A DNA stretch of 64,000 bases from Campylobacteraceae bacterium (GTDB lineage Bacteria > Campylobacterota > Campylobacteria > Campylobacterales > Sulfurovaceae): assembly GCA_027068975.1 (NCBI GenBank), contig JALXFN010000029.1:1-64000 (forward strand), in the 5' to 3' direction. Of this stretch, positions 1 to 9,114 are shown one piece after another. Under the pieces are notes generated by a model, which did no database searches, was not told the DNA's origin, and saw only the letters and a list, made by a program, of their open reading frames with translations. Positions within the stretch are counted from its first letter, which is position 1. Each line of letters starts with the position of its first letter. The translations under genes and the position numbers were made by a program.

Positions 1-780
1 CATAAGTATCGAGCTAATATGCATAAGAGGCTGTCTCCACTGATGGGCGATGGAGTCTATCATCATACCCATATTTGCCATACGGTTTTGACAAAGAAGC
101 ATCTGCTCTTGTGCTTGTCGTTTTTGAATTTCTTCTTCGACACGTTTCTCTAAGGTACGATTAAGCTCTTTTAGTTTTTTTGTCTGCTCCTCTACCTCTT
201 CTTGTAGTACCTTTGTATAGTTTAAGAGTAGAGTTTTTTCCCTCTCTTTTACATCTTCATAACGATACATAATAAAAGTAGTCATAAAAAAAGAGGCTAA
301 AAGGGTGACAAATTCTGCTACTGTATAGGGGTAATAGGAGAGTATAAGATAGATAATAAAAGAGAATATTAGCACAAACATATATATTCCAGCTCGACGA
401 TTTAGAAAGAAAAAGATAAAAATAGGTGCTGAGATAACCCACAATATATTTAAGTGATTTTGAGGAACATAAAAAAAGATAATTGCCGTATAGATAAAGA
501 AGAGTAAAAGAAAGAGGCTTGAGTATTTTGTGTATAGGTGTTTATCTTGACGTAAATGAAAAAATCCATAAAAAGAGAGTAGAGAGAAGATAAGTTGACT
601 GCCTCCTACAATGTAATTTCCCTCTGATAGTCTAAAAAAAGAGAAGATAAAAATACCTATACTAAAAAAGAAAGCAATAATTAGCAAAGAGTGTATCTGT
701 TGTTTTAAGAGCCACTCCTTGGTTGAAAAACTATTACGTGACTGAAAAAAGTAAACTAAATGGTTGAGTACTTTTCTCAT
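1..780 (-). CDS. Membrane sensor histidine kinase, N-terminal part (cut by window edge)
   Basis: The frame is open from the ATG at 778-780 to base 1, giving 260 residues with no stop, so the C-terminus lies outside the window. The first ~185 residues hold about six hydrophobic segments with short charged loops. A charged coiled coil rich in E, K and Q follows (about 185-235). The end shows a histidine-kinase dimerisation box with the motif HQWRQPL, in which His is the expected phospho-acceptor; this form is common in Campylobacterota kinases. The ATP-binding domain would follow off the edge. No periplasmic ligand domain is visible, so the signal is probably sensed within or near the membrane. 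The partner regulator is not in the window. Confidence 0.85.
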   Translation of the reverse strand, partial: MRKVLNHLVYFFQSRNSFSTKEWLLKQQIHSLLIIAFFFSIGIFIFSFFRLSEGNYIVGGSQLIFSLLSFYGFFHLRQDKHLYTKYSSLFLLLFFIYTAIIFFYVPQNHLNILWVISAPIFIFFFLNRRAGIYMFVLIFSFIIYLILSYYPYTVAEFVTLLASFFMTTFIMYRYEDVKEREKTLLLNYTKVLQEEVEEQTKKLKELNRTLEKRVEEEIQKRQAQEQMLLCQNRMANMGMMIDSIAHQWRQPLMHISSILM

Positions 781-931
781 ATAGTTTCCTTCTTAATCCT
801 ATATTATCAATATTATAACTGTTGATAATGTTAGTATATAAGTAATTTTCATGATAGAACTATACAATAGAAGCGTTTAATAAAAGTTTAGAGATTCATT
901 CCCAACAGTAGGGAGAGGGGACAATATTTTA

Positions 932-1807
932 TTATCTCTCCTCTATTTTAGCTTTTTCCACTGTTTTTTCATTCATCATTCTAAGTAAAGCAATTTTAGC
1001 TTCAAGCTCACTCTTTAAATACTCTTCATTTTCTCCATAAATAGTCTGTAAAAGTTTGGCAAAAGAGTTTCCTTTTCGTATCTCTTGAATCTCAATAGTG
1101 AGTGTATAAGGAGTTTCGCTATCTATTTGGGGTTTCATCCATGCTGATTGGTAGTTGGCATCGTAACCTTCTTCTTCATTACCAAACTCATACTCTGTAT
1201 GGGCTGTTAAGTTCTCAAAGGTTAAAAAGGTTTGAAACGTTGGTTTTGTAGCATGAAGCGTACTCTCTTCTACAGGTACAAAGGAGACAGCAAGAACTAG
1301 CTCATCTATGACATCTTGTTCTCTATCTACTCCGTTGTAGTAGTATTTTTTAGCTTGAAAGGCTATAGATTCATTATCTTTAGATGCTATAACATCAAGT
1401 TCTAAATATAGCTCTTTAGCTCCTATAAGTGTGGTCTGATGATTACCATTGTCTCCAAAAGCTTCACCTCTGTTATAGTCTACTTTTGGAGCAAAGTCAC
1501 CACGAATAATAGTAATACTCGTTGGAATAGATATTTTATCTTTGTTAATAGTATCTATATTATGTTTTACAACAGTCTTGGTAACATCTTTTTGGGCAAA
1601 TTTATTAATAGTTCCAGATAGTAGTTCTAATCCCTCTTCTACAAGCTTTGGCGCAGCATTTAGGAGAATGGTTGTAACAGGGTCTCCTATAGGAGCCATT
1701 TTTGACATATTTCTTGTGCTTTCAACACTTTTTGCTTGTGGAATTACTTCTGAAATAGTAATAAACATTTTTGTTTGGCTTTTACTTTCAGATGAAAAGA
1801 AACTCAT
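932..1807 (-). CDS. Hypothetical protein, 291 aa
   Basis: I do not recognise this family. The start at 1807 is preferred over an in-frame ATG 13 codons upstream because AAGGAG sits five bases before it. The product (beginning MSFFSSESKSQ) has no signal peptide and no clear membrane segment. It begins with a polar stretch and is otherwise rich in E, K, T and alternating beta-type sequence, with a charged helical C-terminus. It stands alone: the kinase upstream and the lipoprotein downstream are separated by AT-rich gaps. It could be a structural or stress-related cytoplasmic protein, but nothing in the sequence fixes a role. Confidence 0.7.
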   Translation of the reverse strand: MSFFSSESKSQTKMFITISEVIPQAKSVESTRNMSKMAPIGDPVTTILLNAAPKLVEEGLELLSGTINKFAQKDVTKTVVKHNIDTINKDKISIPTSITIIRGDFAPKVDYNRGEAFGDNGNHQTTLIGAKELYLELDVIASKDNESIAFQAKKYYYNGVDREQDVIDELVLAVSFVPVEESTLHATKPTFQTFLTFENLTAHTEYEFGNEEEGYDANYQSAWMKPQIDSETPYTLTIEIQEIRKGNSFAKLLQTIYGENEEYLKSELEAKIALLRMMNEKTVEKAKIEER

Positions 1808-1985
1808 GGTAACTCCTTTTTGTTGGCTTTCTTTATTATAACTCATATATTTTATGTTTATAAAGTTTTTTAGATTATTTTGAAAAAAATATAGTAATTT
1901 AATATAAAATAATAAAAATAAACTTTAATTATATTTTAATATTAATTTATAAATAATATTTTATTATTAGATAATTTTATTTGAT

Positions 1986-1991
1986 TATAAT
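1986..1991 (+). promoter_or_regulatory. Putative -10 box for lipoprotein gene
   Basis: TATAAT lies about 82 bases before the start of the lipoprotein gene at 2073. The long leader also holds a small perfect hairpin (TTCTGC at 2020-2025, GCAGAA at 2031-2036). The surrounding DNA is very AT-rich, so a chance match is possible. Confidence 0.4.
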
Positions 1992-2072
1992 AGTAATAAG
2001 GGCAAAGAATAAACTCCTCTTCTGCTTTAGGCAGAACTCAATCAGATTAGACTAATTTTTTAGGAGTTAATC

Positions 2073-3302
2073 ATGAAAAAATTAATTATAACAAGCATGT
2101 TTTTACTATTGGTTATTGGTTGTAATAAACCTAATCAAGGTGTTAGTATCGCTTTTGAAGAGTTGGGTGGAGAAGTTGGTTTGAAAAAAGGTAATGAGCA
2201 AACCAACTATCGTAGTTCTGTCTCTGTAAGTGGCTTAGGTCAAAATCAGATAGTAGGTAGTATTTTAACTGTACCTGGTCGAAATATACCCGATACCTAC
2301 TCTATTCCTATTGTTACTGGTTGTTCTAAGGTTGCAGAGACTATTTATGGAACAGAAGCTACTTTAGCAGATGTGAAAAAGGTTAGAAAAATTTTAGATA
2401 ATTTTGTAGAGTTGAATACTAAGTTAGTTGTTTTAGAAAGTGAGCAATTTCTATTGAAAGAGCTTACTCATAAATTCAAAATAGCAGAGACTAATAGTGA
2501 AGATGAAAAGAGTATAAAAAGAGGAATTGTTTATCTTTATCCTTTTGATATAAAAAATAGTGATAAAAAAGAGGAGATATTAAAAAAGTTAAAAAACAAG
2601 TCTTTTGCTTTAACAGATGAGATAGGGAAACTTGATAAAAATATTTCACTAGAGACAAGCAGGTTACGAGATGCACAAAATAAAAATGGACTTATTATTA
2701 CCAATTGGAGTAATAGTTATGAGAGCAGAAACTCTGGAATATTAGGAACTTTTAGTAGCGTCTCTGGTAGTAAAGAGAGAGAAAAGGGTGGATATTTGGT
2801 CTTGGCTGGTATACGAAGTGCATCGTTGTGGTTGGGTGATGATTTTGCTGCATATATTAAAAAGAGATATAATCATGTAAGTGGTTCAGATTCTATTATG
2901 TCAGACCATGGATATATAGTAACTTTTGCACTTATGGCAAAACATCGTGCTTATTCTGAGTCGTTAGATTATAAAAAAGCACTTTTTTCAAGACTAGATG
3001 CAAAAATAGAAAATTTGGCTAAGTTGATAGGGAAAGATTATAAAACATACTTAAAAGAGCAATCAATACATTTATCCAGAACAGTAGATAGTGCGATTAG
3101 AAGTACCAATAGTGGATTACTCTCTAATCCTAAGAAAAATGTTTATCCATTTAGATTTAGAAATGATGAAAATTTTTCAAAAATGATGGAAAAAGAGTAT
3201 AACCGTTCAAATGGCTATCTTCCTGTTTATGCAGTTAGAAGTGATATTGCAAATATAGCAAAAGGAGTTGTTACTCCAAGTGATGAGTGTTGGGAAAAGT
3301 AA
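2073..3302 (+). CDS. Predicted lipoprotein, 409 aa, function unknown
   Basis: The N-terminus is a type II signal peptide: MKK, a hydrophobic run and lipobox LVIGC with Cys17 as the lipidated residue. A Shine-Dalgarno TAGGAG precedes the ATG. The mature part contains a charged helical or coiled section (about residues 95-205). The later part is mixed, with a short GSGS-like turn and many Ser and Tyr residues. I recognise no domain. The gene faces ribE tail to tail with 19 bases between stops, and it has its own leader, so it is probably monocistronic. The product is expected to sit in the periplasmic or outer-membrane leaflet. Confidence 0.8.
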   Translation: MKKLIITSMFLLLVIGCNKPNQGVSIAFEELGGEVGLKKGNEQTNYRSSVSVSGLGQNQIVGSILTVPGRNIPDTYSIPIVTGCSKVAETIYGTEATLADVKKVRKILDNFVELNTKLVVLESEQFLLKELTHKFKIAETNSEDEKSIKRGIVYLYPFDIKNSDKKEEILKKLKNKSFALTDEIGKLDKNISLETSRLRDAQNKNGLIITNWSNSYESRNSGILGTFSSVSGSKEREKGGYLVLAGIRSASLWLGDDFAAYIKKRYNHVSGSDSIMSDHGYIVTFALMAKHRAYSESLDYKKALFSRLDAKIENLAKLIGKDYKTYLKEQSIHLSRTVDSAIRSTNSGLLSNPKKNVYPFRFRNDENFSKMMEKEYNRSNGYLPVYAVRSDIANIAKGVVTPSDECWEK

Positions 3303-3321
3303 TGATATCGTTTAAAGTATA

Positions 3322-3939
3322 TTAATACACCATCTGAATATTATCAACCTCATCCCACGACATAGATTCTTTTCTATCTCTATGTTGCAAAATATGGTCG
3401 ATGTATCGTGCAAAAACATCGGTCTCTATATTGAGTTTGGTTCCTATCTCATAGTCACCCATAAGTGTTTCTCGTAATGTATGGGGGATGATGGTTAGTC
3501 TAAAGCTCTTTTCTCCCACATCGTTAACTGTAAGTGAAATACCATCTATGGTAATGGAGCCTTTTGGGATGATGTGAGCTATGAACTTAGGGTCTACTTC
3601 TATAATAAAATCGGTAGCATTCTCTAGCTGGTTTATCTCGACAACTGTCCCCACACAATCTACATGACCTTGAACGATATGACCTTCAAAACGGTCACTC
3701 ATCTGCATAGCTGGTTCTATGTGTACTCTTCCAGATAGTTTAGACTCATCTATAATAGAGCGTGTTTCATCGGCTAGTTCTAGGTCAAAACCATCTTCAT
3801 TTACCTTTATGACAGTGAGACAGACACCATTAATAGCAATGCTGTCACCCAGTTTTGCTTTGTGTTTTGATTTGATGGTTAGAATGTTGTTAGAGTAGTT
3901 TTTAACGGTGGCTATCTCTCTTATAAGACCTGTGAACAT
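3322..3939 (-). CDS. ribE: Riboflavin synthase, alpha chain
   Basis: Riboflavin synthase dismutates two 6,7-dimethyl-8-ribityllumazine molecules into riboflavin and a pyrimidinedione in the cytoplasm. The 205-residue product starts with the family signature MFTGLI. It shows two lumazine-binding repeats: the first has GDSIAINGVCLTV (about residues 31-44), the second has KGSITIDGISLTV (about 126-138). The HIVQGHVD block lies near residues 87-94. Length is normal for the trimeric enzyme. It is divergent from mnmG with a short gap containing that gene's promoter. The rest of the riboflavin pathway is not nearby. Confidence 0.96.
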   Translation of the reverse strand: MFTGLIREIATVKNYSNNILTIKSKHKAKLGDSIAINGVCLTVIKVNEDGFDLELADETRSIIDESKLSGRVHIEPAMQMSDRFEGHIVQGHVDCVGTVVEINQLENATDFIIEVDPKFIAHIIPKGSITIDGISLTVNDVGEKSFRLTIIPHTLRETLMGDYEIGTKLNIETDVFARYIDHILQHRDRKESMSWDEVDNIQMVY

Positions 3940-3959
3940 GATACCTCAATTTACTTTGA

Positions 3960-3965
3960 TATAAT
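3960..3965 (+). promoter_or_regulatory. Putative -10 box for mnmG
   Basis: TATAAT lies 30 bases before the chosen mnmG start, in the short gap between the divergent ribE and mnmG genes. Confidence 0.5.
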
Positions 3966-3995
3966 TGCGATAATTATAGCGAAAAGAGTTTGAAT

Positions 3996-5864
3996 ATGAA
4001 TTATGATGTAATAGTAATTGGTGGTGGTCACGCAGGAATAGAGGCTTCTTTAGCACCTGCACGTATGGGGGTTAAGACCCTTTTGGTGACCATATTGGCA
4101 GAGCAGATAGGAGCTTCATCTTGTAACCCAGCCATTGGTGGTTTGGCTAAAGGGCATTTGGTAAAAGAGTTAGATGCCATAGGTGGTCAGATGGGACTGG
4201 CTACTGATGCCACAGGTATTCAGTTTAGAATCTTAAATGGTTCAAAAGGTCCTGCTGTCCGTGGTTCAAGAGCTCAGATAGATATGGATAGATACCGTAT
4301 CTATATGAAAGATGTGGTTTTAAACACAGAAAACTTAGAAGTTAAACAAGAGATAGTAGAAGCACTTATTATAGAAGATGGTGTGGTAAAAGGGGTTGAA
4401 ACTCAACTTGGAAACAAGTATATGGCTCCTAAAGTTATTATCACAGCTGGGACATTTCTAAATGGTCTTATACACATTGGTGAGAAACAGCAGAGTGCAG
4501 GGCGACAGGGTGAGTTTGCTTCGGTGGAGTTGGCAGAGTATTTGCGAACATTAGGCATTGAGATAGGGCGACTAAAAACAGGTACTTGTGCTAGGATAGA
4601 TGGAAAATCTATAGATTTTTCTGTTATGGAAGAGCAGGGGGGCGATGAAGTACCGATTCCTTTTTCGTTTAGAACCGACAGAAAAACATTTAACCCAACA
4701 CAGCTTCCTTGTCATGTGACCTATACCAATGAGACAACGCATGAGATAATAGAGAGTAACTTCTACCGAGCACCTCTTTTTTCGGGGCAGATAGACGGAA
4801 TGGGACCTCGTTACTGTCCAAGTATTGAAGATAAGATAAACCGTTTTCGTGATAGACCACGACATCAGATTTTTGTAGAGCCTCAGACTTTGGAGTCAAA
4901 TGAGTTTTATATTAATGGAATGAGCACCTCTTTACCCACAGATGTGCAGTTAGAGATGATTCATTCGGTCAAAGGGATGGAGAATGCAAAGATAGTTCGT
5001 TATGGTTATGCCATCGAGTATGATTATGTACAACCAACAGAGCTAAAACATACACTTGAAACTAAAAAGATAGAAGGACTCTACTGTGCAGGTCAGGTTA
5101 ACGGTACAACAGGTTATGAAGAGGCAGCAGCACAAGGGCTTATGGCAGGAATAAATGCAGCGTTAAGCATTCAAGGAAAAGAGCCACTGATTTTAGGTCG
5201 TGATGAAGCTTATATAGGGGTGCTTATTGATGACTTGGTGACCAAAGGAACCAAAGAGCCTTACCGAATGTTTACGAGTCGTTCAGAGTATCGTCTACTT
5301 TTACGTGAAGACAATGCCGATGTTCGTTTGTATAAGTATGGAAAAGAGCTTGGTTTGTTAGATAGTGACTACTTAGCAAAAGTGGAACAAAAAGAGAGAG
5401 ATGTCAATGAAGCTATAAGTTACTTAAGAGAGAACTATGTAACCCCTACCAAAGAGTTTATAGAACTACTTTCAACTATTGGTGAGAGCAAGATAAATGA
5501 TAAGATTTGTCTTTTAGACCTCTTAGGTCGTTCAACTATGACTCAAGAGAAGATACTTACTTTAGTACCAGAGTTTGCTAAGTATAGTGATGAGGTGATG
5601 GAGCAGTTGGTTATAGAGACTAAATATAGCCGATATATAGAGAAGCAGCAAAAGCAAGTAGACAAAATGAAAGATATGTTAAAAGTTAAGATACCTAAAA
5701 ATTTTGAGTTTGAAAAAGTTTCAGGTTTAAGTAACGAGATAGTAGAGAAGTTAAATGCCATAAATCCTCCGACACTTTTTAATGCATCAGAGATTTCAGG
5801 GGTTACCCCTGCTGCTTTAGAGATTTTGCATATCTACATCAAAATGGCTCAAAAAGCACGATAG
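3996..5864 (+). CDS. mnmG: tRNA uridine-5-carboxymethylaminomethyl modification enzyme MnmG (GidA)
   Basis: MnmG is the FAD-binding partner of MnmE; together they modify the wobble uridine of several tRNAs. The 622-residue product has the Rossmann motif GGGHAGIEA near the N-terminus and the signature [17 protein letters not shown]. The second conserved block [17 protein letters not shown] lies about residues 370-386, and the C-terminal helical domain is complete. An in-frame TTG six bases upstream could also start it, but the ATG at 3996 has better spacing to AAAAGAG and matches the family start ([10 protein letters not shown]). Length is normal. It is convergent with the next gene, with a shared hairpin between. 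Confidence 0.97.
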   Translation: MNYDVIVIGGGHAGIEASLAPARMGVKTLLVTILAEQIGASSCNPAIGGLAKGHLVKELDAIGGQMGLATDATGIQFRILNGSKGPAVRGSRAQIDMDRYRIYMKDVVLNTENLEVKQEIVEALIIEDGVVKGVETQLGNKYMAPKVIITAGTFLNGLIHIGEKQQSAGRQGEFASVELAEYLRTLGIEIGRLKTGTCARIDGKSIDFSVMEEQGGDEVPIPFSFRTDRKTFNPTQLPCHVTYTNETTHEIIESNFYRAPLFSGQIDGMGPRYCPSIEDKINRFRDRPRHQIFVEPQTLESNEFYINGMSTSLPTDVQLEMIHSVKGMENAKIVRYGYAIEYDYVQPTELKHTLETKKIEGLYCAGQVNGTTGYEEAAAQGLMAGINAALSIQGKEPLILGRDEAYIGVLIDDLVTKGTKEPYRMFTSRSEYRLLLREDNADVRLYKYGKELGLLDSDYLAKVEQKERDVNEAISYLRENYVTPTKEFIELLSTIGESKINDKICLLDLLGRSTMTQEKILTLVPEFAKYSDEVMEQLVIETKYSRYIEKQQKQVDKMKDMLKVKIPKNFEFEKVSGLSNEIVEKLNAINPPTLFNASEISGVTPAALEILHIYIKMAQKAR

Positions 5865-5875
5865 ATATTTATGCA

Positions 5876-5900
5876 AAGAGCTTATTTTTTTAAAGCTCTT
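5876..5900. terminator. Bidirectional terminator between mnmG and lipoprotein gene
   Basis: AAGAGCTT (5876-5883) pairs with AAGCTCTT (5893-5900) around an A/T-rich loop between two convergent genes. The right arm overlaps the last codons of the minus-strand gene. Confidence 0.55.
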
Positions 5901-6553
5901 TTATAGTAAAATTTAACCTCTTTACCACTTTTGAGTTTGTTTATCATATAGAATTCATTTGCGTCTATTAACTTGATTTCTTTTGAACCATTAAGGTTAT
6001 AGTTTCCATTTTTACTATATGTCCAAGAGCTCTCATCATCGCCTTCTACTTTTCCATTTTCAAGAAATACAAATTTATAGTTAGAGCTTAATGCTTCTAC
6101 TACTTCAGCCATTTCCTCCTCATTGAGTTTAGTCTCTTCTTTTGTTTTTGTGAGGTTTGCGGTCCATGTACCTATAATAGAACGAACTTTAACAGTCACT
6201 CTTTTTGCTTTGCTACTTACTTGCCCATTTTGGGCAATAAAGTCAAAATAATAGGTTCCTTGTTTATCAGCTTTAAAAGAGATATCTGTTTTTGTCGCAT
6301 CGGTTAAAGAGAGTTTACTCTCTTTTGGTTTTGCAGCTATTCTCCATTGATAGGTTAATATCTCTTCTTTATTGTTACTTGATACAGTAGCATGTAGCTT
6401 AACTGTTTCACCTATATTAACAATTTTATCATTAGATACTTTTACTATAGGTGGATGGTTTAAACTGGGGTCTTTTTTGCATCCTGAGATACTCAATATT
6501 GCTATACTAACAATAGCAACAGTTGCGAAGTTCTTCTTAAGTATATTCTTCAT
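5882..6553 (-). CDS. Lipoprotein with PKD/Ig-like domain and C-terminal lipocalin-like region
   Basis: The 223-residue product has a signal peptide ending in the lipobox SISGC (Cys25). Residues ~33-125 resemble a PKD or bacterial Ig-like domain: NHPPIVKVSNDK, then GETVKLHATV, TYQWRI and a final YYFDFIAQNGQVSSKAKRVTV strand. After that, IGTWTANL, FLENGKVEG and a run of strands suggest a small lipocalin-like barrel of the kind found in cell-surface lipoproteins. It is likely exposed in the periplasm or on the outer membrane. It lies downstream of the sox accessory genes on the same strand but is separated by a long inverted repeat. Ligand unknown. Confidence 0.8.
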   Translation of the reverse strand: MKNILKKNFATVAIVSIAILSISGCKKDPSLNHPPIVKVSNDKIVNIGETVKLHATVSSNNKEEILTYQWRIAAKPKESKLSLTDATKTDISFKADKQGTYYFDFIAQNGQVSSKAKRVTVKVRSIIGTWTANLTKTKEETKLNEEEMAEVVEALSSNYKFVFLENGKVEGDDESSWTYSKNGNYNLNGSKEIKLIDANEFYMINKLKSGKEVKFYYKRALKK

Positions 6554-6621
6554 TTTTATCCTTTGAGTAGTATTATAGTATAAAAATAAAATATTACAAA
6601 AAATAAATATAAATAAAAAGT

Positions 6622-6741
6622 ATTTATCTTGGAGTCTGTAAACTAATATAGCTTGAGTGTAACCTATCTATTAAAAGGAAAGAGTAGTAATTAGATTAGT
6701 AAATAACCGTTGCTATGCAGGTTACAGACTCCAAGATAAAT
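6622..6741. repeat. 120-bp element bounded by a perfect 20-bp inverted repeat
   Basis: Bases 6622-6641 and 6722-6741 are exact reverse complements (core CTTGGAGTCTGTAA). They enclose about 80 bases that hold no gene. The element fills the gap between the DUF302 gene and the lipoprotein gene. It could be a MITE-like insertion or a very long transcript hairpin; no target-site duplication is obvious. Confidence 0.7.
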
Positions 6742-6770
6742 TTTATGCTAAACCTCCTTATGGAGGTCTA

Positions 6771-6790
6771 TAACAGAGATTACTCTGTTA
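6771..6790 (-). terminator. Hairpin at the end of the DUF302 gene
   Basis: TAACAGAG and CTCTGTTA form an eight-base stem around ATTA, overlapping the stop codon of the minus-strand DUF302 gene. A second small hairpin (ACCTCC / GGAGGT, about 6752-6767) lies just beyond. These may end the sox accessory transcript. Confidence 0.45.
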
Positions 6791-7793
6791 ATCCCTTTAG
6801 AATAGTTGTCATACGTTTTTGAGCATCTTCTAAAACATCTAACTCTTTTTTATCGGTAATGGCTAAAGAACTCATCCAGTTATAGACAGAAGGGAATCCA
6901 AAGTTTAGCTCACCTTCACCTTTTTTCTTTTCTAAATAGAGAGAACAAGGAGCAAAAGCACCAGCTTCTGGTCGACTTTTTGCAATAGTGTAGATAACAG
7001 GAAGTTTACAGATAGAGTAAACTTCATAGATATCAAAACCATCATACTTTGCCTCTTCAAAATCATCGCCTAAATTGTTATGACCTGCAATAACAAAGCC
7101 ATTGGTTACTAAGTCTCCTTCAAATCCCATTTTAAACTCTTCAAGTTCATCATCCCAGTCACCTTTATCTATTTCCATAGAAAAATGTGTGACCAATTCA
7201 CCTTTAGGTTTCACCATTTTATAGCTTGGTTCTTCTACTTTTCCATCAGGAAGAGCCTCTTTAAGTGTTTTTTCTACCAAAGCTCGTAGGTCGGTTAAGA
7301 GCTTCTCATCAGCTGGAATTTTCATGATTTTTTGCATGGCTTCTGCTGAAAGTGAAGCGACAGAAATCTTTTTTTCGCCTTTTTTAGTGTAGATAGACAT
7401 ACTCATAGGTGCAAAAAGTCCAACATTTGGGTATTTTTTTGCCAATTCCAGTACAGTATCTTTTTTATAAAATGTAAAAAGATTGTAGACTTCAAAACTT
7501 GACTCTTTAAACTGCTTTTTAAAAGGTCCATTCATATCACGGTTCGCAGAGATAAAGAAACCAGCTTTTTTAAATGCTTCTTCTATACTCTTTGTTGTGA
7601 TTTTCCCATCTTTGTTTTCAGAACTAAAGATAACAACATCACTGTTTGTTGCTTTACTCTCCTCTTTTTTTACTTCAGTAGCTTTTTTGACTGGAATAGG
7701 CTCTTTTGCCTCTTTTGTACTGTTGGTATCTTTGGCTATACCTGTTGTGACAAGTAGTGAACTTAGTAGTAAACTTTGCATGATTAGTTTCAT
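6780..7793 (-). CDS. Secreted protein with two DUF302 domains
   Basis: The start at 7793 (MKLIMQSLLL) follows AAGGAG at good spacing, and an upstream in-frame ATG lacks a site. A signal peptide ends near GIAKD, followed by a Lys/Glu-rich linker. Two DUF302-like modules follow: about residues 75-165 (EVYNLFTFYKK, NVGLFAPMSMSIY) and about 215-330 (DIYEVYSICK, GAFAPCSLYLEKK). DUF302 proteins have no settled biochemical function, but they often occur beside sulfur and redox genes. Here the gene is last in the run cytochrome-thioredoxin, DsrE-like, DUF302 downstream of sox, with only 28 bases to its upstream neighbour. I infer a periplasmic accessory role in sulfur handling; this is not proven. 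Confidence 0.85.
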   Translation of the reverse strand: MKLIMQSLLLSSLLVTTGIAKDTNSTKEAKEPIPVKKATEVKKEESKATNSDVVIFSSENKDGKITTKSIEEAFKKAGFFISANRDMNGPFKKQFKESSFEVYNLFTFYKKDTVLELAKKYPNVGLFAPMSMSIYTKKGEKKISVASLSAEAMQKIMKIPADEKLLTDLRALVEKTLKEALPDGKVEEPSYKMVKPKGELVTHFSMEIDKGDWDDELEEFKMGFEGDLVTNGFVIAGHNNLGDDFEEAKYDGFDIYEVYSICKLPVIYTIAKSRPEAGAFAPCSLYLEKKKGEGELNFGFPSVYNWMSSLAITDKKELDVLEDAQKRMTTILKGLTE

Positions 7794-7821
7794 GATATCT
7801 CCTTTTGTTAATTTAAATTTA

Positions 7822-8259
7822 TTATGGTCTAATGTAAATATAGCCACGAAGTTGTCGCTCTATGAGTTCAACAATTCCTGCTGTGACTACTTCTACACCA
7901 TCAAGTAAATCTTTTTTCTTTATATCTAGGGTTGTCATGGTATTTTGACAGGCGATGAACTCTACATCATATGTCATGAGTGATTTAACACGGGCAGCGA
8001 TTTTGCTATCCCGTGTTTTTAGTAAAGCATTAATTCCTTGTGCATAAGCAACAATAACCACTTCAGTGTTGTCCACACCATAAAATTTAATGACATTGTT
8101 TGCTGAGCCTAATATATGATTTACTTCATCTCTCTCCCATTTAGTAATAGGAAATATAAACTTTCTAGGATTTTCCATAGAGGGTTTAGGTTCAGCCATC
8201 TCAGTCTCTGCAAACATAAATGTACTTATTATAAGAAACAGCATTAAAAATTGTTTCAC
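7822..8259 (-). CDS. DsrE-family-like secreted protein
   Basis: This 145-residue protein has an N-terminal signal peptide (MKQFLMLFLIISTFMFA) and a DsrE/DsrF-type alpha/beta fold. It shows strands such as TEVVIVAYAQGI and VEFIACQNTM. The Cys in the IACQNT segment sits where DsrE-type proteins carry their conserved sulfur-binding cysteine. VVTAGIVELIERQLRGY matches the usual C-terminal helix. Its start overlaps the stop of the upstream gene by four bases, so translation is probably coupled. Family members bind or transfer sulfane sulfur; a periplasmic sulfur-carrier role next to Sox is inferred. Confidence 0.85.
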   Translation of the reverse strand: MKQFLMLFLIISTFMFAETEMAEPKPSMENPRKFIFPITKWERDEVNHILGSANNVIKFYGVDNTEVVIVAYAQGINALLKTRDSKIAARVKSLMTYDVEFIACQNTMTTLDIKKKDLLDGVEVVTAGIVELIERQLRGYIYIRP

Positions 8260-9044
8260 TTTTTCTCTCCTTTCTCTTTAGCTTTAACAGCCTCTTTTAA
8301 AATCTCTAAAAAATCTTTTTTTGACCAAGAACCTGGAATTTTTGCCATAATCTCTTCATCTTTATGTACAAATACAAAGGTAGGTGTCATCCCTTTTTTG
8401 AGTTCAAGAGGAAGTTCCTCTTTTCCAATGTCTATCTCAACAACAAGGAAATCTTTATTGAGTGCTTCTCGAACTTCAGTATCAGAAAATACTTCTCGGT
8501 CCATTTTTTTACAAAAGTGACAATTCTCACGTGTTAATTTCAAAAGGATAATCTTATTCTCTTTTTTTGCACTCTCTAAGGCTTTTGTGTAGCCCACAAA
8601 CTCTAATTTTTTTTCAACATGGTCATCAGGATTATAGTCATATAAAAAAGTTGATACGGCATCAATTTCATCCACGGATATTTCTCCTTTCATGCTGGGC
8701 ATGGTTTTAAAATGTTTTAATACCTTAGGGAGACAAATTGATTTTGATTTGTCAGGATTCATAAGGTAATCAGCTACAAAACTATCTACCTCCATACGAT
8801 GTATATCTTTATCGCCTTTTGGGTCACCAATGCGGGTTTTAAGTCGAAACACTATTTGGTTAATTGTTGGTGCAGAGAGCTTTAAAATGGTGTTATTATG
8901 CTCCATAAAATTCTCAATGAGTTCAGAAGCTGGAATGTAGAGTTTATGGCAAGAGGCACACTTAGTTTCATAGACCTCTTTACCTGTTACTTCTGCTGCA
9001 AGTAGAGAAGAAAACAGTAATAATGGGGTGAGATAAGCTCTCAT
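8256..9044 (-). CDS. Cytochrome c-thioredoxin fusion protein (SoxW-like context)
   Basis: The 262-residue product has a Sec signal peptide (to about residue 17) and then a c-type cytochrome domain. Heme motif CASCH is at 29-33, and HFKTMPSMKG near 111-120 is a likely Met-ligand region. Residues ~145-255 form a thioredoxin fold with the CHFC motif at 175-178 and the cis-Pro segment GMTPTFVF. Thioredoxins near sox genes (SoxW) are thought to reduce SoxY or mixed disulfides. Joining this to a heme domain in one chain suggests electron exchange with the cytochrome pool. It heads the cytochrome-thioredoxin, DsrE-like, DUF302 run. Confidence 0.88.
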   Translation of the reverse strand: MRAYLTPLLLFSSLLAAEVTGKEVYETKCASCHKLYIPASELIENFMEHNNTILKLSAPTINQIVFRLKTRIGDPKGDKDIHRMEVDSFVADYLMNPDKSKSICLPKVLKHFKTMPSMKGEISVDEIDAVSTFLYDYNPDDHVEKKLEFVGYTKALESAKKENKIILLKLTRENCHFCKKMDREVFSDTEVREALNKDFLVVEIDIGKEELPLELKKGMTPTFVFVHKDEEIMAKIPGSWSKKDFLEILKEAVKAKEKGEKK

Positions 9045-9114
9045 ATAAATCCTTTTTCATTCTCAAATTTTACTCAGACTATTGAAATAGTCTCAATAAA
9101 ATTTAAATATATGT

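Noticed and set aside
4572-4899. Two minus-strand frames of 97 and 69 codons
   Set aside because: Both are antisense to conserved MnmG sequence and read as low-complexity shadow translations.
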